A stretch of 64,000 nucleotides of DNA from Pogonophryne albipinna (lineage: Eukaryota > Chordata > Actinopteri > Perciformes > Artedidraconidae). The translations under genes and the position numbers were made by a program. The stretch lies in assembly GCA_028583405.1 (NCBI GenBank), contig JAPTMU010000032.1, positions 1 to 64,000 on the forward strand, written 5' to 3'. The notes under the pieces were generated by a model. It worked only from the letters and a program-made list of their open reading frames with translations, ran no database searches and was not told the DNA's origin. Within the stretch, counting starts at the first letter, position 1. Each line of letters opens with the position of its first letter. Positions 22,881 to 63,796 of this stretch are shown here, in pieces.

Positions 22881-23525
22881 AGCAGACAGGAGAGAGGTGA
22901 GTGACGGACAGCTGCAGGTAGGCGGGGTGCTGACACAGATAGTGAGAGAGCGCAGACAGGAGAGAGGTGAGTGACGGACAGCTGCAGGTAGGCGGGGTGC
23001 TGACACAGATAGTGAGAGAGCGCAGACAGGAGAGAGGTGAGTGACGGACAGCTGCAGGTAGGCGGGGTGCTGACACAGATAGTGAGAGAGCGCAGACAGG
23101 AGAGAGGTGAGTGACGGACAGCTGCAGGTAGGCGGGGTGCTGACACAGATAGTGAGAGAGCGCAGACAGGAGAGAGGTGAGTGACGGACAGCTGCAGGTA
23201 GGCGGGGTGCTGACACAAATAGTGAGAGAGCGCAGACAGGAGAGAGGTGAGTGACGGACAGCTGCAGGTAGGCGGGGTGCTGACACAGATAGTGAGAGAG
23301 CGCAGACAGGAGAGAGGTGAGTGACGGACAGCTGCAGGTAGGCGGGGTGCTGACACAGATACTGAGAGAGCGCAGACAGGAGAGAGGTGAGTGACGGACA
23401 GCTGCAGGTAGGCGGGGTGCTGACACAGATACTGAGAGAGCGCAGACAGGAGAGAGGTGAGTGACGGACAGCTGCAGGTAGGCGGGGTGCTGACACAGAT
23501 AGTGAGAGAGCGCAGACAGGAACAA
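22881..23525 (+). repeat. 70-bp minisatellite, 9 copies
   Basis: Units of 70 bp: CAGACAGGAGAGAGGTGAGT, GACGGACAGCTGCAGGTAGG, CGGGGTGCTGACACAGATAG, TGAGAGAGCG. Nine near-identical tandem copies are spaced exactly 70 bp apart, with only scattered single-base variants such as CACAAAT and ATACTGAG. The long minus-strand reading frames across it come from the array cycling through three frames (3 x 70 = 210) and carry no other coding sign. Confidence 0.95.
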
Positions 23526-23565
23526 CAGTCGTCTAAACATTCAGAGCTCTGAGTCGAGGTTGGCC

Positions 23566-23992
23566 ACGTCACGCTTACGTCGGAGGGGGGCGAGATTAAC
23601 CTGAGCTAACAGTTTATGGAGTGTAAGGCAAATACAAGTTGAAACAAGCAGTAGTGCTGAGCAAAGTGACTAGAACGCTTAGTTGGCCTAGTTCTGGCTA
23701 GCGGGTCCTAATTCACAGTTTTTCTGGCCCCATAAAATCGTGGTTCTAGGGCCAGGAACAACCAGGCTGAGTCGGGCTGAGTATGCTAAACTAGAGAGAG
23801 AATCGCTGGCAAGGGGGCTACAACTACAACAAGATGAACATATTTGACCGTGATTTAATTGTAATACACGTTTCAAAATGATGCCGAAGTAACAACATAC
23901 TGATACCGGTTAGTAAAAACCATGAATTAATGCTTTGACAAGTCTGCAGACAGACGGCAGGCGAACAACCCTTTTAAAATGCGTGTTTTCTA
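23566..23992 (+). repeat. 427-bp duplication, copy 2
   Basis: Near-identical to 14979-15405 (one mismatch seen, no indels). It lies 41 bp after the end of the 70-bp minisatellite. The rest of the parent long-inverted-repeat element is absent here. Confidence 0.85.
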
Positions 23993-24478
23993 TTTGGCAC
24001 AAATACCTTGGTTACACCCCTATTCAGATGTTTATTCAAAACCTACATTTGTTTCAAATATTTTAAACAGACAGTAATGCAAATGTCAAATACAGGCAGA
24101 ACCTTCTTACTGGACACTGATGATGAAAACTACTCTCATTGCTGTATAAGGCAGGGGGATATGTGGCGTCTCGTTTAAGGATATTTCACATTTTCACAAA
24201 ATGAACATATGAATTATCTGAATTTAGAAGGAAGGCTTGTGTTAAAATGTCTACATCAGAAGGTCCTTATATTGTCTGAGTATTGTCTATTTTGAAAGGA
24301 CACAGGGGTGTGGTGATGTACCCTTATTCAAAATAACCTTGATATTTAAAGGATGAACCCACCCCCCAGCTCTCACATTTGTGTTCCACTTAAGCTTCAT
24401 TACATGTGCAAACATTTGTGGTGTGTTTCTTTGTTGTGTATGTATTTGTAATGTGTGTGTTTGTGTGTGTGTGATTAG

Positions 24479-24601
24479 TCGTAGTGCGAGGCCCTGGATG
24501 GATAGCCTGGACCCTGAGAGCCTGTATGCGTCTCCAGAGCAGACGGGACAGCCGCACCTCACCCTCCCCACCTCCGAGGTCTCCAACTTGGCACTAGGGG
24601 G
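24479..24601 (+). CDS. celf1: Alternative N-terminal exon of celf1
   Basis: An exon bounded by TGATTAG| at the left and |GTAAGA at the right. An ATG at 24498 opens MDSLDPESLYASPEQ and reads through to SEVSNLALGG. It ends in phase 2, the same as the 27130-27200 exon, so it can splice straight to 30912 and give ..LALGGGKKMNG. Upstream codons of the exon (RSARPW) are also open, so it might be internal rather than the start. I do not recognise the peptide from other CELF proteins. Support rests on splice sites, phase, the open frame and position. The acceptor lies in a TG-rich tract. Confidence 0.55.
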
Positions 24602-27129
24602 GTAAGAAGCTCCGACAGCCATTTGGGGGGGGTTATGGAAAATCTGTGGACCCCCAGGACCCCCTGCCCACACCATGCAGCCATGTATCTCTCTCACACA
24701 GTCAATAGAGGGAAGTTTTGACAGATTATTGTAGCCACCGGGAGTTAGCAAGGGCTCCCCCCACAAAAGCTCTGAGATTTTTCTGCCTTTTATTTTTTTA
24801 TTTTTTGGAAATTGCAGAAAATAATCTCTTATATTAACACCACTTTTACTGATGGTTAAAGTGCTGTTATGTACTGAACGATTATAAACAAACTACAGCA
24901 CAGTCACATGACCTCACGTCACCACTCCCAAGCTAAAGGCGGCTAATGTTCAGCATGATGACCTTTAGTAGAATCATTTAAACTCGTAGCAACCACTAAA
25001 AGGTTTCAGACATTTACCACTTATGTAATACAAACATGAAAATCTGTTAAGCTTGTGTTAACCACATATCTTATTTTAGGCATTTATCAAAAAACGAATT
25101 CAGAAAACATTGACTTCAGACGACGTAACCCGACGTGCTGAAATGCTAACACATTTCTGGGTTACATCACTCCATATCAGGTCCATACATATACATCTAC
25201 ACACAGCAAAATGCATACCAACAGTTCTTAGCCAAACAGCAAGTAAACATGTAATCTAATGCTTTAAATGCTAAATGAGACCTACCAGTTAGCATGGTCT
25301 GATAACTGGCTCCATGTTTTTGATCGTCATGGCGTCTTACTATTAATATAACTCATTTGCTACATTACAAATGAGTTATAGTTATTGCTTAAAACAAACA
25401 AAAAACTCCAAATCGAGTAGGCCTGGCAAACCGGCACAGAGGTTTGTGACTGTTGCTCAGATATGTTTGTGTGTTGGTATTAACCTCACGATCCTGCATG
25501 ACACATGACAAACTGGCCTGTTGGTAAACTCGGAGCAGTGCTGGAACATTCCATTCAGATAGTCAGAGCAGCTTCCTCTCAGAGCGGCAGAGCGTCCTCT
25601 CTGCACTTTGTGAGAAGATGGAGTAGAGCCCTACTCCCCATTGGATGTGTGACTCTTTGTCATACTGTTTGACAAAATCTTTAGGCATCAAATTAGCTTA
25701 CATTTTGTAGAAGCCTAACATTGGCATATTGTACAATCTACAGGCTATAATGTCTTTATAATAATTATCTCTAACATTATATTTCTCACTGAATAGCTAG
25801 AGGCACTACATGATTTTATGATAAGTATTCCAATTCATGTGTTCAAACCTATTTAAATATCAAAATAGACCACTCTGCTTCTTCTAACAACACCGCTCTT
25901 ATTTTAGTGAAGAGCGTCAGATCGGATATGGAGGGCAAGCACGCTTTCGCTAAGTGCAGTGTCGGTGTTTCTCATATTGTCTGTTATCACAGTGGTGTTA
26001 TCATATGGCCTCCACTACTGCAAGTTTGAATAATGCTGCAACACTATCATCAGTACGCCATTCAAAGGCAGGACAAGTTTGCAACGTTTTGCTAGCCATC
26101 ACAATATGTGCGCTGTAATGGAGATATAGCTGTGATAAGCACAGCAGGTCCCCATTATCGTTGGGTTAAGGATAAAGTTATCCATCTCATTTATCTGAAA
26201 AGATCTTGAAAGATGGTTTTGTTATTTCACAGACTTTGTTTATTAGCACCGTGCTTTCCTGGGTTGTGCTGTCATGTTGCAAAATGAAAAGGCTCCAGTG
26301 TGGATGAAAGCAAAGTGCAGCAGCTACCAACCACCTGAAGGCAGGGTGTTGTTTAGTGCAGAGTTGATCTCAATGCAAAGGTGTGGGGGTCTTTGTGTGT
26401 GTGCTGTGGGTTGCACAGAGACAAAAGCCAGTGTCATTTGACATTGGCTTCCTTCTGTTTTTACACACATGAATCACACACAAACCACTGCAGGCTGCAG
26501 GACAACAGGGTAAACACAGCCCCCCCTCTGGCCGGAACCTAATTGTTAGCCCCTGGTGTGGCTAGTCCAGGGATTAGCTACTGGCTGGGGAGTACTATTC
26601 ACTCCCTCTTTCATTCCCCCTGCCCACTGGGCCTTATCACCATCAATCTGACACCATGTTTATCTGACGCTGCAGCCAGATCTGCTGGCCTAGGAGAAAT
26701 GTTCACAAAGGCCGTGGATCATCAGCACTTTGATTGTGGGAGCCCAAATGGCCATTACTTCTCTGGCCCCAGTGATCCCAGCAGCCCCCCGTGATCTGCA
26801 TGCAGCGGTCAGTCCCCTTCCCAGAACCTGGAAAGCCAACCTGAAGGCCTGTCACTTTGTCTGTCATTTGTTCCTCCATCACAACGAAGGCGGTGCAGCC
26901 ACTTTGTGTTTGTGTGTCTGTGTTCCACTGGACGGGTTCTCCATGTGCATTAGTTTGTTGCGGCACACTGTTTTTCTCTTCCTTTTGTGCACTGCCCTTA
27001 TTATACCCTTCGCCAGGGACCTACCAATAAGTGTACCATCTGGAGTTTACCACCATCACCTGATCTGTGCGTCCATTTAGTGCCACTGTCCTGTTGTGTT
27101 CAAAGGAGAAAGAAACACCTTTTGGCATC
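24602..27129. other. celf1 5' intron
   Basis: Non-coding. Mostly unique-looking sequence with no repeat that I recognise; 26.5-27.1 kb is less AT-rich and directly precedes the MASFKLD exon. An acceptor-like CATTTAG at 27073-27079 could start that exon. Confidence 0.4.
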
Positions 27130-46950
<19,821 letters not shown>

Positions 46951-47986
46951 CAATCAGTATTTTTCTCTTTTTACGGAGTCGCAGAGACGATGTATGTCGA
47001 AGAGCTTCATGAAATTAGTTTTGTGAGGTGTCACAGATCAATATCAAACACAAGTGGCCTCTGTGTGTGTACTGTGTGTCCAACAGACCCACACTGAGGG
47101 TAAGCTACCATTCACCCATGCTCTCATCCCGCTTCGATACTCAGTTATATCTTATTTTCTTCTTAGTCCTTTCCTAGTGTGTAACAGGGTTAGGAGGGCT
47201 AACTTCTAGAAGGTTCCTGCAGCACCAATCGGCTCCTCACATGAACAGGAGGACCAACAGGCAAAGATGGCACCTCATTAGTCTGCGACGAAGCTAATAA
47301 AAAGGTTTTCAAATAAGATCCATCTGAAGTGTGGAGTCCTCAACGTTGATGATAGTTTACTATCTAGTGAGTAACTAGTGAGCCTCCAGCTGCTCTCATG
47401 CAGGAGCAGAGAAGAAGAGAACACTGGGACAGAGAGATAGAACATCTGCACGTGAACAGAGAATTTTGATTGTTTAAAACTGACCAAATGTTTTCCTATC
47501 TACATTTTAAATCATGCATGCTGTCTGGGCCTAATTCTCTGATATTATACATTCCCTCAATAGTTAGGGTCTGAGACCCTATGGTAATCGCTCGCGCAGC
47601 CCTGCCAAACACACAAAACAGGGAAAACGAAGCAAGAAAGATGTTCCGAAATCATAACGCCAGATAACCCGCGCGACTACAGTGACGTGGGCTTCGCTAC
47701 ATCATTTATATGAAAAACTCACCAAATGTTGCACGTGCGTCAGGACTGGTGAAAATTGCGATGTGTAATTGGTCCCGGAACTTTGCGTAAAAAATTTGCG
47801 TAGGCCACGCTTACTTCCGTTTTAACGTAAACTCCCCCCACTTTCACGCAAACTAACGAAAATTGCTACGTATATCTAGGGTGCGGAGACTAAACAAAAA
47901 GGAAAATCGTCCAAATGGCACCAGACTTCAGATTATGGTTAATGGTCCGGACCTCAACATGTCTATGTGCCACTTGTGAGTTTTCC

Positions 47987-48230
47987 TCAAAAGCCGTTGC
48001 CATGTCAACGCAACCCTCGCCGTTAAACACGATATTGCTATAACTCCAATGAAAATGGTCATACACTGGTCAAACTTCACGTGTGCTAACAGTCCAGCCC
48101 TTAAGACATATACGTTTCATTTTTTTGATTGTCTCAAATGCCGTTGCCGTGGCAACACAATGCTCGCCATGAAACACGGTTGTCTCATAACTCCAGTGAA
48201 CATGCTCCAAACGGCCCAAAACGTCACATG
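47987..48230 (+). repeat. Two diverged tandem units, about 146 bp period
   Basis: TCAAAAGCCGTTGCCATGTC AACGCA at 47987 and TCAAATGCCGTTGCCGTGGC AACACA at 48133 start parallel blocks that continue with CTCGCC..AAACACG and ATAACTCCA(A/G)TGAA. It looks like an old tandem duplication or the inside of an interspersed fish repeat. Confidence 0.6.
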
Positions 48231-48493
48231 TTTGATAACGTTCCCTCCTTGGCCGGGCCTTAGCAGGTAGGCAGCAGGCCCTTACCGACAGGAAAAACCC
48301 CAGGATGACGTAGTGAATGCGTGTCAGACTGGTTATGTCCCCTTGATACATTTTATGGAAACCAGCTGCAATGGGGAGCAGTGATGGAAGCTGCCACATT
48401 GCAACTCATTGGAAATTAACAGCTGATTAGAGGGTGCTGCTTCTATTACTGAAAACCTGAAACTTTGACTTTAAATATATTTTGTCAACAAAT

Positions 48494-48624
48494 CTCCCGT
48501 GTTTTGTTTTCGCAACTAGTTTTCTGTGTACCTTGTCCTTGCCAACACTAATGTTATCAACAGCATACACAGCGATCACGCAATTCTTAACGAGAAAACT
48601 AGTTGCTAAAACAAAACACGGGAG
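48494..48624. repeat. Hairpin with 32-bp arms
   Basis: Left arm 48494-48525 (CTCCCGTGTTTTGTTTT..) and right arm 48593-48624 (..AAAACAAAACACGGGAG) pair at 31 of 32 positions around a 67-bp loop. Likely a small MITE. Confidence 0.8.
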
Positions 48625-49368
48625 TGTACCTTGTTAGCTAATGTTAGCTAGCTGACATTAATGTTACACATTACACTCGTTTAACACTCAGCGAAACCTT
48701 GTACAGTCGGTCCCGCATGCTGGCTCTTACGGAACTGACTAACTCCCCTTTTGTGTAATAGCAGCTCTCAACATGCCCAGACGTGTAATGATTTTCACCT
48801 CGTTTAATACTTTCCGCCTCATTCTGAAAGAAAGAGGTGAAATGTGCTAAGGTGACGTGTGTTGTACGAGACCAGAGTTGTATTTCATTGAGCGGTTTCA
48901 TGCAAAAAAAAGTGTTACTTCACAGTTTTACGACAAACTATTTATTTCTTGACTTGCAAAATTTTCTTTTAAATTGACAAACATCATATGTGTAATTCAT
49001 GGCACAATTCAAACGGGATCGAAAGATAATTTCTCTCGCCATTGACTTCAATACATAATTTTTCCGAAATAAGGTCCCATGGTGGATCACCGGAAAGGGA
49101 GGGACTTCGCCTCTCTATGGGCCGGGACAAACATAATGATATACTTTTTAAACCAGATTTAAATATATTTAATAATAAAACTGTAATGTTTCTTTCTCTG
49201 CGAGGTTACAACAAAGAGGATTTATCTCAGATTACTGTACACAAATTAAGAAAAGCTTTCTGTAAAGCTGCAACCGGTTCTTGTGACTTTAACAACAGAA
49301 AGGGAGTTTTGAGAATGACAAGGTTCTCACTGAAATTTCATCTTAAAAAACACATTCAAATGTGATGT

Positions 49369-49447
49369 GAAATATTTAGAATACATTTAGGGTGCGTGTT
49401 GTTATTGCTCCAAAAATCAGGCACCCTAAAGGTATTCTAAATATTTC
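49369..49447. repeat. Hairpin with about 30-bp arms
   Basis: GAAATATTTAGAATACATTT AGGGTGCG on the left and the reverse complement (GGCACCCTAAAGGTATTC TAAATATTTC) on the right, loop about 19 bp. It could be a MITE tip or a transcript hairpin. Confidence 0.65.
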
Positions 49448-50429
49448 CAATCAGTTTTGATATCTGAGATGTCACTCTGTTTATACACTATAGAAAACAA
49501 TGTGTGGACACCAGAAGCATCCTTCATGTTTGAATATTTGTGTTAAATGTTGTGTACAACACAGCGGTAACCAGGCTTGGATTTTCCTCATCTTAGGGGC
49601 AAGGCCATTTGGCCTTTGGTGTCACACATTTTTTCAGGGCGCAAAGTCCACATGCCAGGGCACAAAGGTCATTGAGGGAAACATTTGGATTTGGAGCTTA
49701 CAAATAAATAACTTCACTTTCTGATAAGAAAAACACATGAATGACATGGAAAACAAATCACTTTTTTAATATCAATAATGTCAAACATTATATCATATAG
49801 GCCTATGCCTCCTTAGTATTACCGTATATAAAATGAAATACTCTACTATGAATAATTAGTGTTTGGTATTTTTTCCATCTACTACTTCTCCCATTCACAA
49901 ATCCAAAATCAAATCAAAAAATCTAAAATTATATTAATATGTAACAAATATATTCAATTTCAGAGCAGAAGAAACAGCCTTCAAGGGTCCAACTCTGCAC
50001 ATACATCATTCAGCAGTGCACAGTGAAGCTCAAACATTCAACTGTATGAACAAGCAATACTTTGAAATGCAAAAGTGTGCCGCCTCTCCAGCGCGTCCTG
50101 TTTGAGTGACTGGAGTAAACACAGCTGACAGTCGCGGTGAAACTCCAGCGGTTAGAGTGATGACAATATTCGCATCGCGTCCGTTGTGAACGCAGCATAA
50201 TGCAGTTCAGAAACCACTGTTCTGACGCTTTTGAAGCAACTTCGAGATTTTAACAGTATCAGGGGCACACAGGCCATGGTGGCCGTAGGACGTACAATTA
50301 TTTTCGGGGCTTCACGGCCAGACCGAGGGGCAATGTCCCCATCGGGCTGTGGGAACATAGACACGCTCCCACCGAGTCACCAGAACGCACTTTTCTGAGG
50401 AGACGTGTCTCTCTTTGCCTCCCACCTGA

Positions 50430-50682
<253 letters not shown>

Positions 50683-51680
50683 AATCCTGATAGCTTGGTT
50701 GGTTGTTTACTTTCCATCCAAAGAAAACGTTATATTACGTCTGTCGGAACCAGGTGCGATTCCATTTTATTTATTACACCATGCTCCACACAATCTATGG
50801 TGTGATATAGAAAAGAAAATAAGAGGGGATCGGAGTGTTGCCCCTTTTTATTGTACAGGTTATGTTCAGCAGGATTATCTTATTAACGCCACTTTTATAA
50901 TAGTTTACGAGTAAATGCAATCGCCAAACCTAATTAGCCAACATAATATAACATGGTGATTATGTGACTTTGCGTCACCACCGCTTAGCTAAAGGCAGAG
51001 AATGCTTGGCTTATTTGGTCAACTTTTAACAGCAACTTTTTGAAAGAAACTTTCATTAACCACAGACCTTATTTTCAGGAGTTTAACCAACATCTCAGTG
51101 ATTTCAAGACGAAGGAGCAAGCTATAAATGTCAAATCATTTCCTGGTTTAGGACTCATTCCTGCACCACTCTACTGGGTCCTTTGTATGCATGAGTCACT
51201 TCTTCATTTCCCATTTGATGCTACAGTATTATTGACATAGCATTTATATATAATAATAGCCTGTTATATATGATACACTATGTAACAGGCCAAAATGAGT
51301 CACGACGCATACATGCTTAAAAAGAGTTATGTTCATCAAAGAGCAGATTATACTCAGAAGTAAGGAAATAATGTTTCCAGATGTCCAAAACTAGCTTCAC
51401 TGTAAAAAAAAAATTGTAAAGAGAATAAAAGAAAAAATCATATTGTTTCTATTTGATGTATTTGTACGATGTGTAGGCCTACACACTAGCCTAACATAAG
51501 AGAAACATGACATTGTCATAATTGTTTAATATAATAAATTACTCTTCATCACAAATATGTTTATTCATGTTAACAATAAGTCGTTTTAATCACGGTATAT
51601 GTTGGGATTCCGCTCAGTAAAAGTTGTATTGTATTCGGAATGGGGAAACTGGTTGTGAATAAAGCTTTCTATAAAAAAAA

Positions 51681-51835
51681 AGAAAAAAAAGAATCACTTC
51701 CGGGTCAAAGCTAACAAATCCGAGTTAGATCCGATCTGCTCACTGACAGCTCTGAAGGTGTGATTTCATTTGCTCAGCACTCAGTGATTCAAGAACTCTC
51801 CAGAATCTGATCTCCCGCGGATACCCAGAGACAAC
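51681..51835 (+). promoter_or_regulatory. tollip promoter / 5' UTR
   Basis: An ETS-type ACTTCCGG lies at 51696-51703, about 130 bp before the tollip ATG, in otherwise unique sequence. No TATA box at a sensible place. The 5' UTR is inferred to lie between this motif and 51836. Confidence 0.4.
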
Positions 51836-60174
<8,339 letters not shown>

Positions 60175-60206
60175 CTGCAGAACACGGCTCACAGCGGACG
60201 CACGCA

Positions 60207-61220
<1,014 letters not shown>

Positions 61221-61800
61221 CCTCTAGCTCTGCTCCGCTCTGTGGCCTCTAGCTCTGCTCCGCTCTGTGGCCTCTAGCTCTGCTCCGCTCTGTGGCCTCT
61301 AGCTCTGCTCCGCTCTGTGGCCTCTAGCTCTGCTCCGCTCTGTGCCCTCTAGCTCTGCTCCGCTCTTTGGCCTCTAGCTCTGCTCCGCTCTGTGGCCTCT
61401 AGCTCTGCTCCGCTCTGTGCCCTCTAGCTCTGCCCCGCTCTGTGGCCTCTAGCTCTGCTCCGCTCTGTGGCCTCTAGCTCTGCTCCGCTCTGTGGCCTCT
61501 AGCTCTGCTCCGCTCTGTGGCCTCTAGCTCTGCTCCGCTCTGTGGCCTCTAGCTCTGCTCCGCTCTGTGGCCTCTAGCTCTGCTCCGCTCTGTGGCCTCT
61601 AGCTCTGCTCCGCTCTGTGCCCTCTAGCTCTGCTCCGCTCTTTGGCCTCTAGCTCTGCTCCGCTCTGTGGCCTCTAGCTCTGCTCCGCTCTTTGGCCTCT
61701 AGCTCTGCTCCGCTCTGTGGCCTCTAGCTCTGCTCCGCTCTGTGGCCTCTAGCTCTGCTCCGCTCTGTGGCCTCTAGCTCTGCTCCGCTCTGTGGCCTCT
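61221..61800 (+). repeat. 25-bp minisatellite, about 23 copies
   Basis: Unit CCTCTAGCTCTGCTCCGCTC TGTGG. Variant units end TGTGC or TTTGG and recur in blocks, indicating expansion by multi-unit duplication. It starts about 1.05 kb after the tollip stop. Confidence 0.95.
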
Positions 61801-62065
61801 GCCTGCCAAAGGTTCACGTGACAGCAGATGGCGTCTGATGGACTTATCACTTCTCTGTCATGTGATTCTGTTCTGTCAGCATCTGGACATCCTTGCACTT
61901 GCAGTTTAATTTATTAAATTGATTATTAGAATCTTTTGTCATTTATTGTCATGCTTGGCATAAACTGCAGTTGTTTAAATCTTCATGTTACATTTCATAG
62001 CTTTAGGAAGAGTGGTTTTAGTGCTCAGAAGACAACGTGTCCCCTCTTCACAACCACAGCTACAT

Positions 62066-62300
62066 TCAGCTCCAAGCACAATGAATATCTTTGAAGGAAG
62101 ATGTTACAGGAAAAAGATGCTCATAAAACAACTCATTGTCATCTTCCTTTGTCCAGCCTGGTGCCATGTATATACGTGTCACACCTGCAGGTGTAATAGT
62201 CATGTGTGACCCATCTACAGCAACACGTCCCTGTGAGACATCATTCAGACCCCGCTGAGAGTTAGTCACATTGATGGCTTGAGCAAAGATCTTCGAGGCA
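62066..62300 (-). pseudogene. Unrecognised protein-like remnant
   Basis: The minus strand reads KIFAQAINVTNSQRGLNDVS, then QGRVAVDGSHMTITPAGVTR and IYMAPGWTKEDDNE, a composition that looks like real protein rather than random frame. It has an in-frame stop just upstream (FDPM*NAS near 62310) and no clear splice sites. I could not assign a family; it may be a processed or transposon-derived fragment, or chance. Confidence 0.25.
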
Positions 62301-62717
62301 TTTTACATCGGATCAAACCCTAAAGAGGAAGCAGGACTCAGTGTGAGCTTCAGAGTCATGTTTCAGACAAGAACAGTCACACATGGTGTATTTGAAGGAG
62401 GGGCTTTGTATACTAGCATAACACTAAAGGTCAAGACACGGATAATACAAAGTCTAGATGTTTTGATAATGGAAAGGGCTGTGTGGCTTTTGAAACAAAT
62501 AGGACAGATTTGCAAAGTTTACATTAGAGTTTAAAGAATATGCAAGTTGACTTTTGTTCTCATTTATGTACACACACTTCTGATTTTATATAAAAGTACC
62601 AGATATGTTTGTTTTTTCTCCAGGAGTTGCTCATTTTTGTACGAATTATTTAACCAAGATAGGTTCACTTCAGCGTTGAAGTGCTCAGAATCCGCCTCTA
62701 ACGGTCTGTGGCGGGAC

Positions 62718-63788
62718 CAGTGGCGGCGCTAGGGGGTGGCTACTTGGGCTCAAGCCCCGGATGTTTCACTTAAAAAAATAAAAATGTTATTTTATTTTTT
62801 AAAACGTCTCGGGAGTAATGTGCAGTACCGGAGTCCACCAGAGAGGCATCCGCTGCGGGACATTAGCCTGCGTACTGCGTAGCCTGCCCTGAAGAAGAAG
62901 TGATCCTTCCTAGTGCCTGAAGAGTTTTAAGCTAATAGCCTATACAGTTATGGATATTAGAAAGTTATGTTCATCGAAGCAGGCGCCACAAGCTGCAGCA
63001 GCAGCAGTATCAGCAGCTGACAACAATGTCATCACCAGCAGTGAAGAAATGGATGATGTTTCAGGTTTGTGAATCTAATGGTGATATCTGCACTCTGGCT
63101 GACTGAGTAAGAAGTGAAAAAGAGTGATGTGACGTTAATGTTATAGCTAGTAAACATGGAGTAACCACACTAAGTATACCCTTATATGTTAGTATGTATA
63201 CAGAACATGACTAAAAATTATCCTAAGATGTAACGTTAACCCTTCATACCTCAGTCTACTTTTAAGACACTAAAATAACGTATTCCATTTTTTATTTTGT
63301 TTTCGCGCGTGGAATTATACCGGCTCTCGTTTCAGTACACATAACAACGGAACTGACAGGCAACCCTCTGAATCAGACTCCGATTGGCTGTGACTGCATC
63401 CACTCAGAGTGTCCGATTCAGAAACGTGACTCTTACACATTTTTTATGTCACAAACAAAGATGGTGGATGAGAATAGATCTATAAAACGATAAGCAATGC
63501 GCCAGAATCAAGGTGAGACTATCCGCATCCTTTAAAACTCTACGCACATTCGTTTCACCTTAATAAGTAAACGACTGTTTGAGTGAGTTAAGGCATTAGT
63601 TTGCTTCATTAAAGGGTGTTAATGAGTGTTCTCCAGTGCCTTTTGTCCGCTTTAAGGTGTTATTAAGGTAGGGTTAATGTTGCTCTCAAAGTGCACCAGA
63701 TTGATGCTTTCAACTTCAATATTTAAAAAAACCCCCAACAACTCCTGGGCTAAGCCCCGGATCTCCTACAATCCTAAATCCGCCACTG
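62718..63788 (+). mobile_element. hAT element (1071 bp) with 8-bp target duplication
   Basis: Starts CAGTGGCGGCGCTAGG and ends CTAAATCCGCCACTG. Flanked by GGCGGGAC at 62710-62717 and 63789-63796. A CAAGCCCCGGAT / AAGCCCCGGATCTCC subterminal motif occurs at both ends. A short + frame at 62950-63072 starts MDIRKLCSSKQAPQAAAAAV and is the N-terminal relic of a ZMYM-type transposase; the rest is deleted. Confidence 0.9.
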
Positions 63789-63796
63789 GGCGGGAC

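Noticed and set aside
22730..23572. Minus-strand frames of 221-280 codons with repeated SVSAPRLPAAVRHSPLS
   Set aside because: They are products of a 70-bp tandem repeat read through three frames; no start, splice or family context.
49042..49365. 107-codon + frame as a gene
   Set aside because: No family resemblance, no splice context, next to a hairpin repeat; likely chance or decayed transposon.
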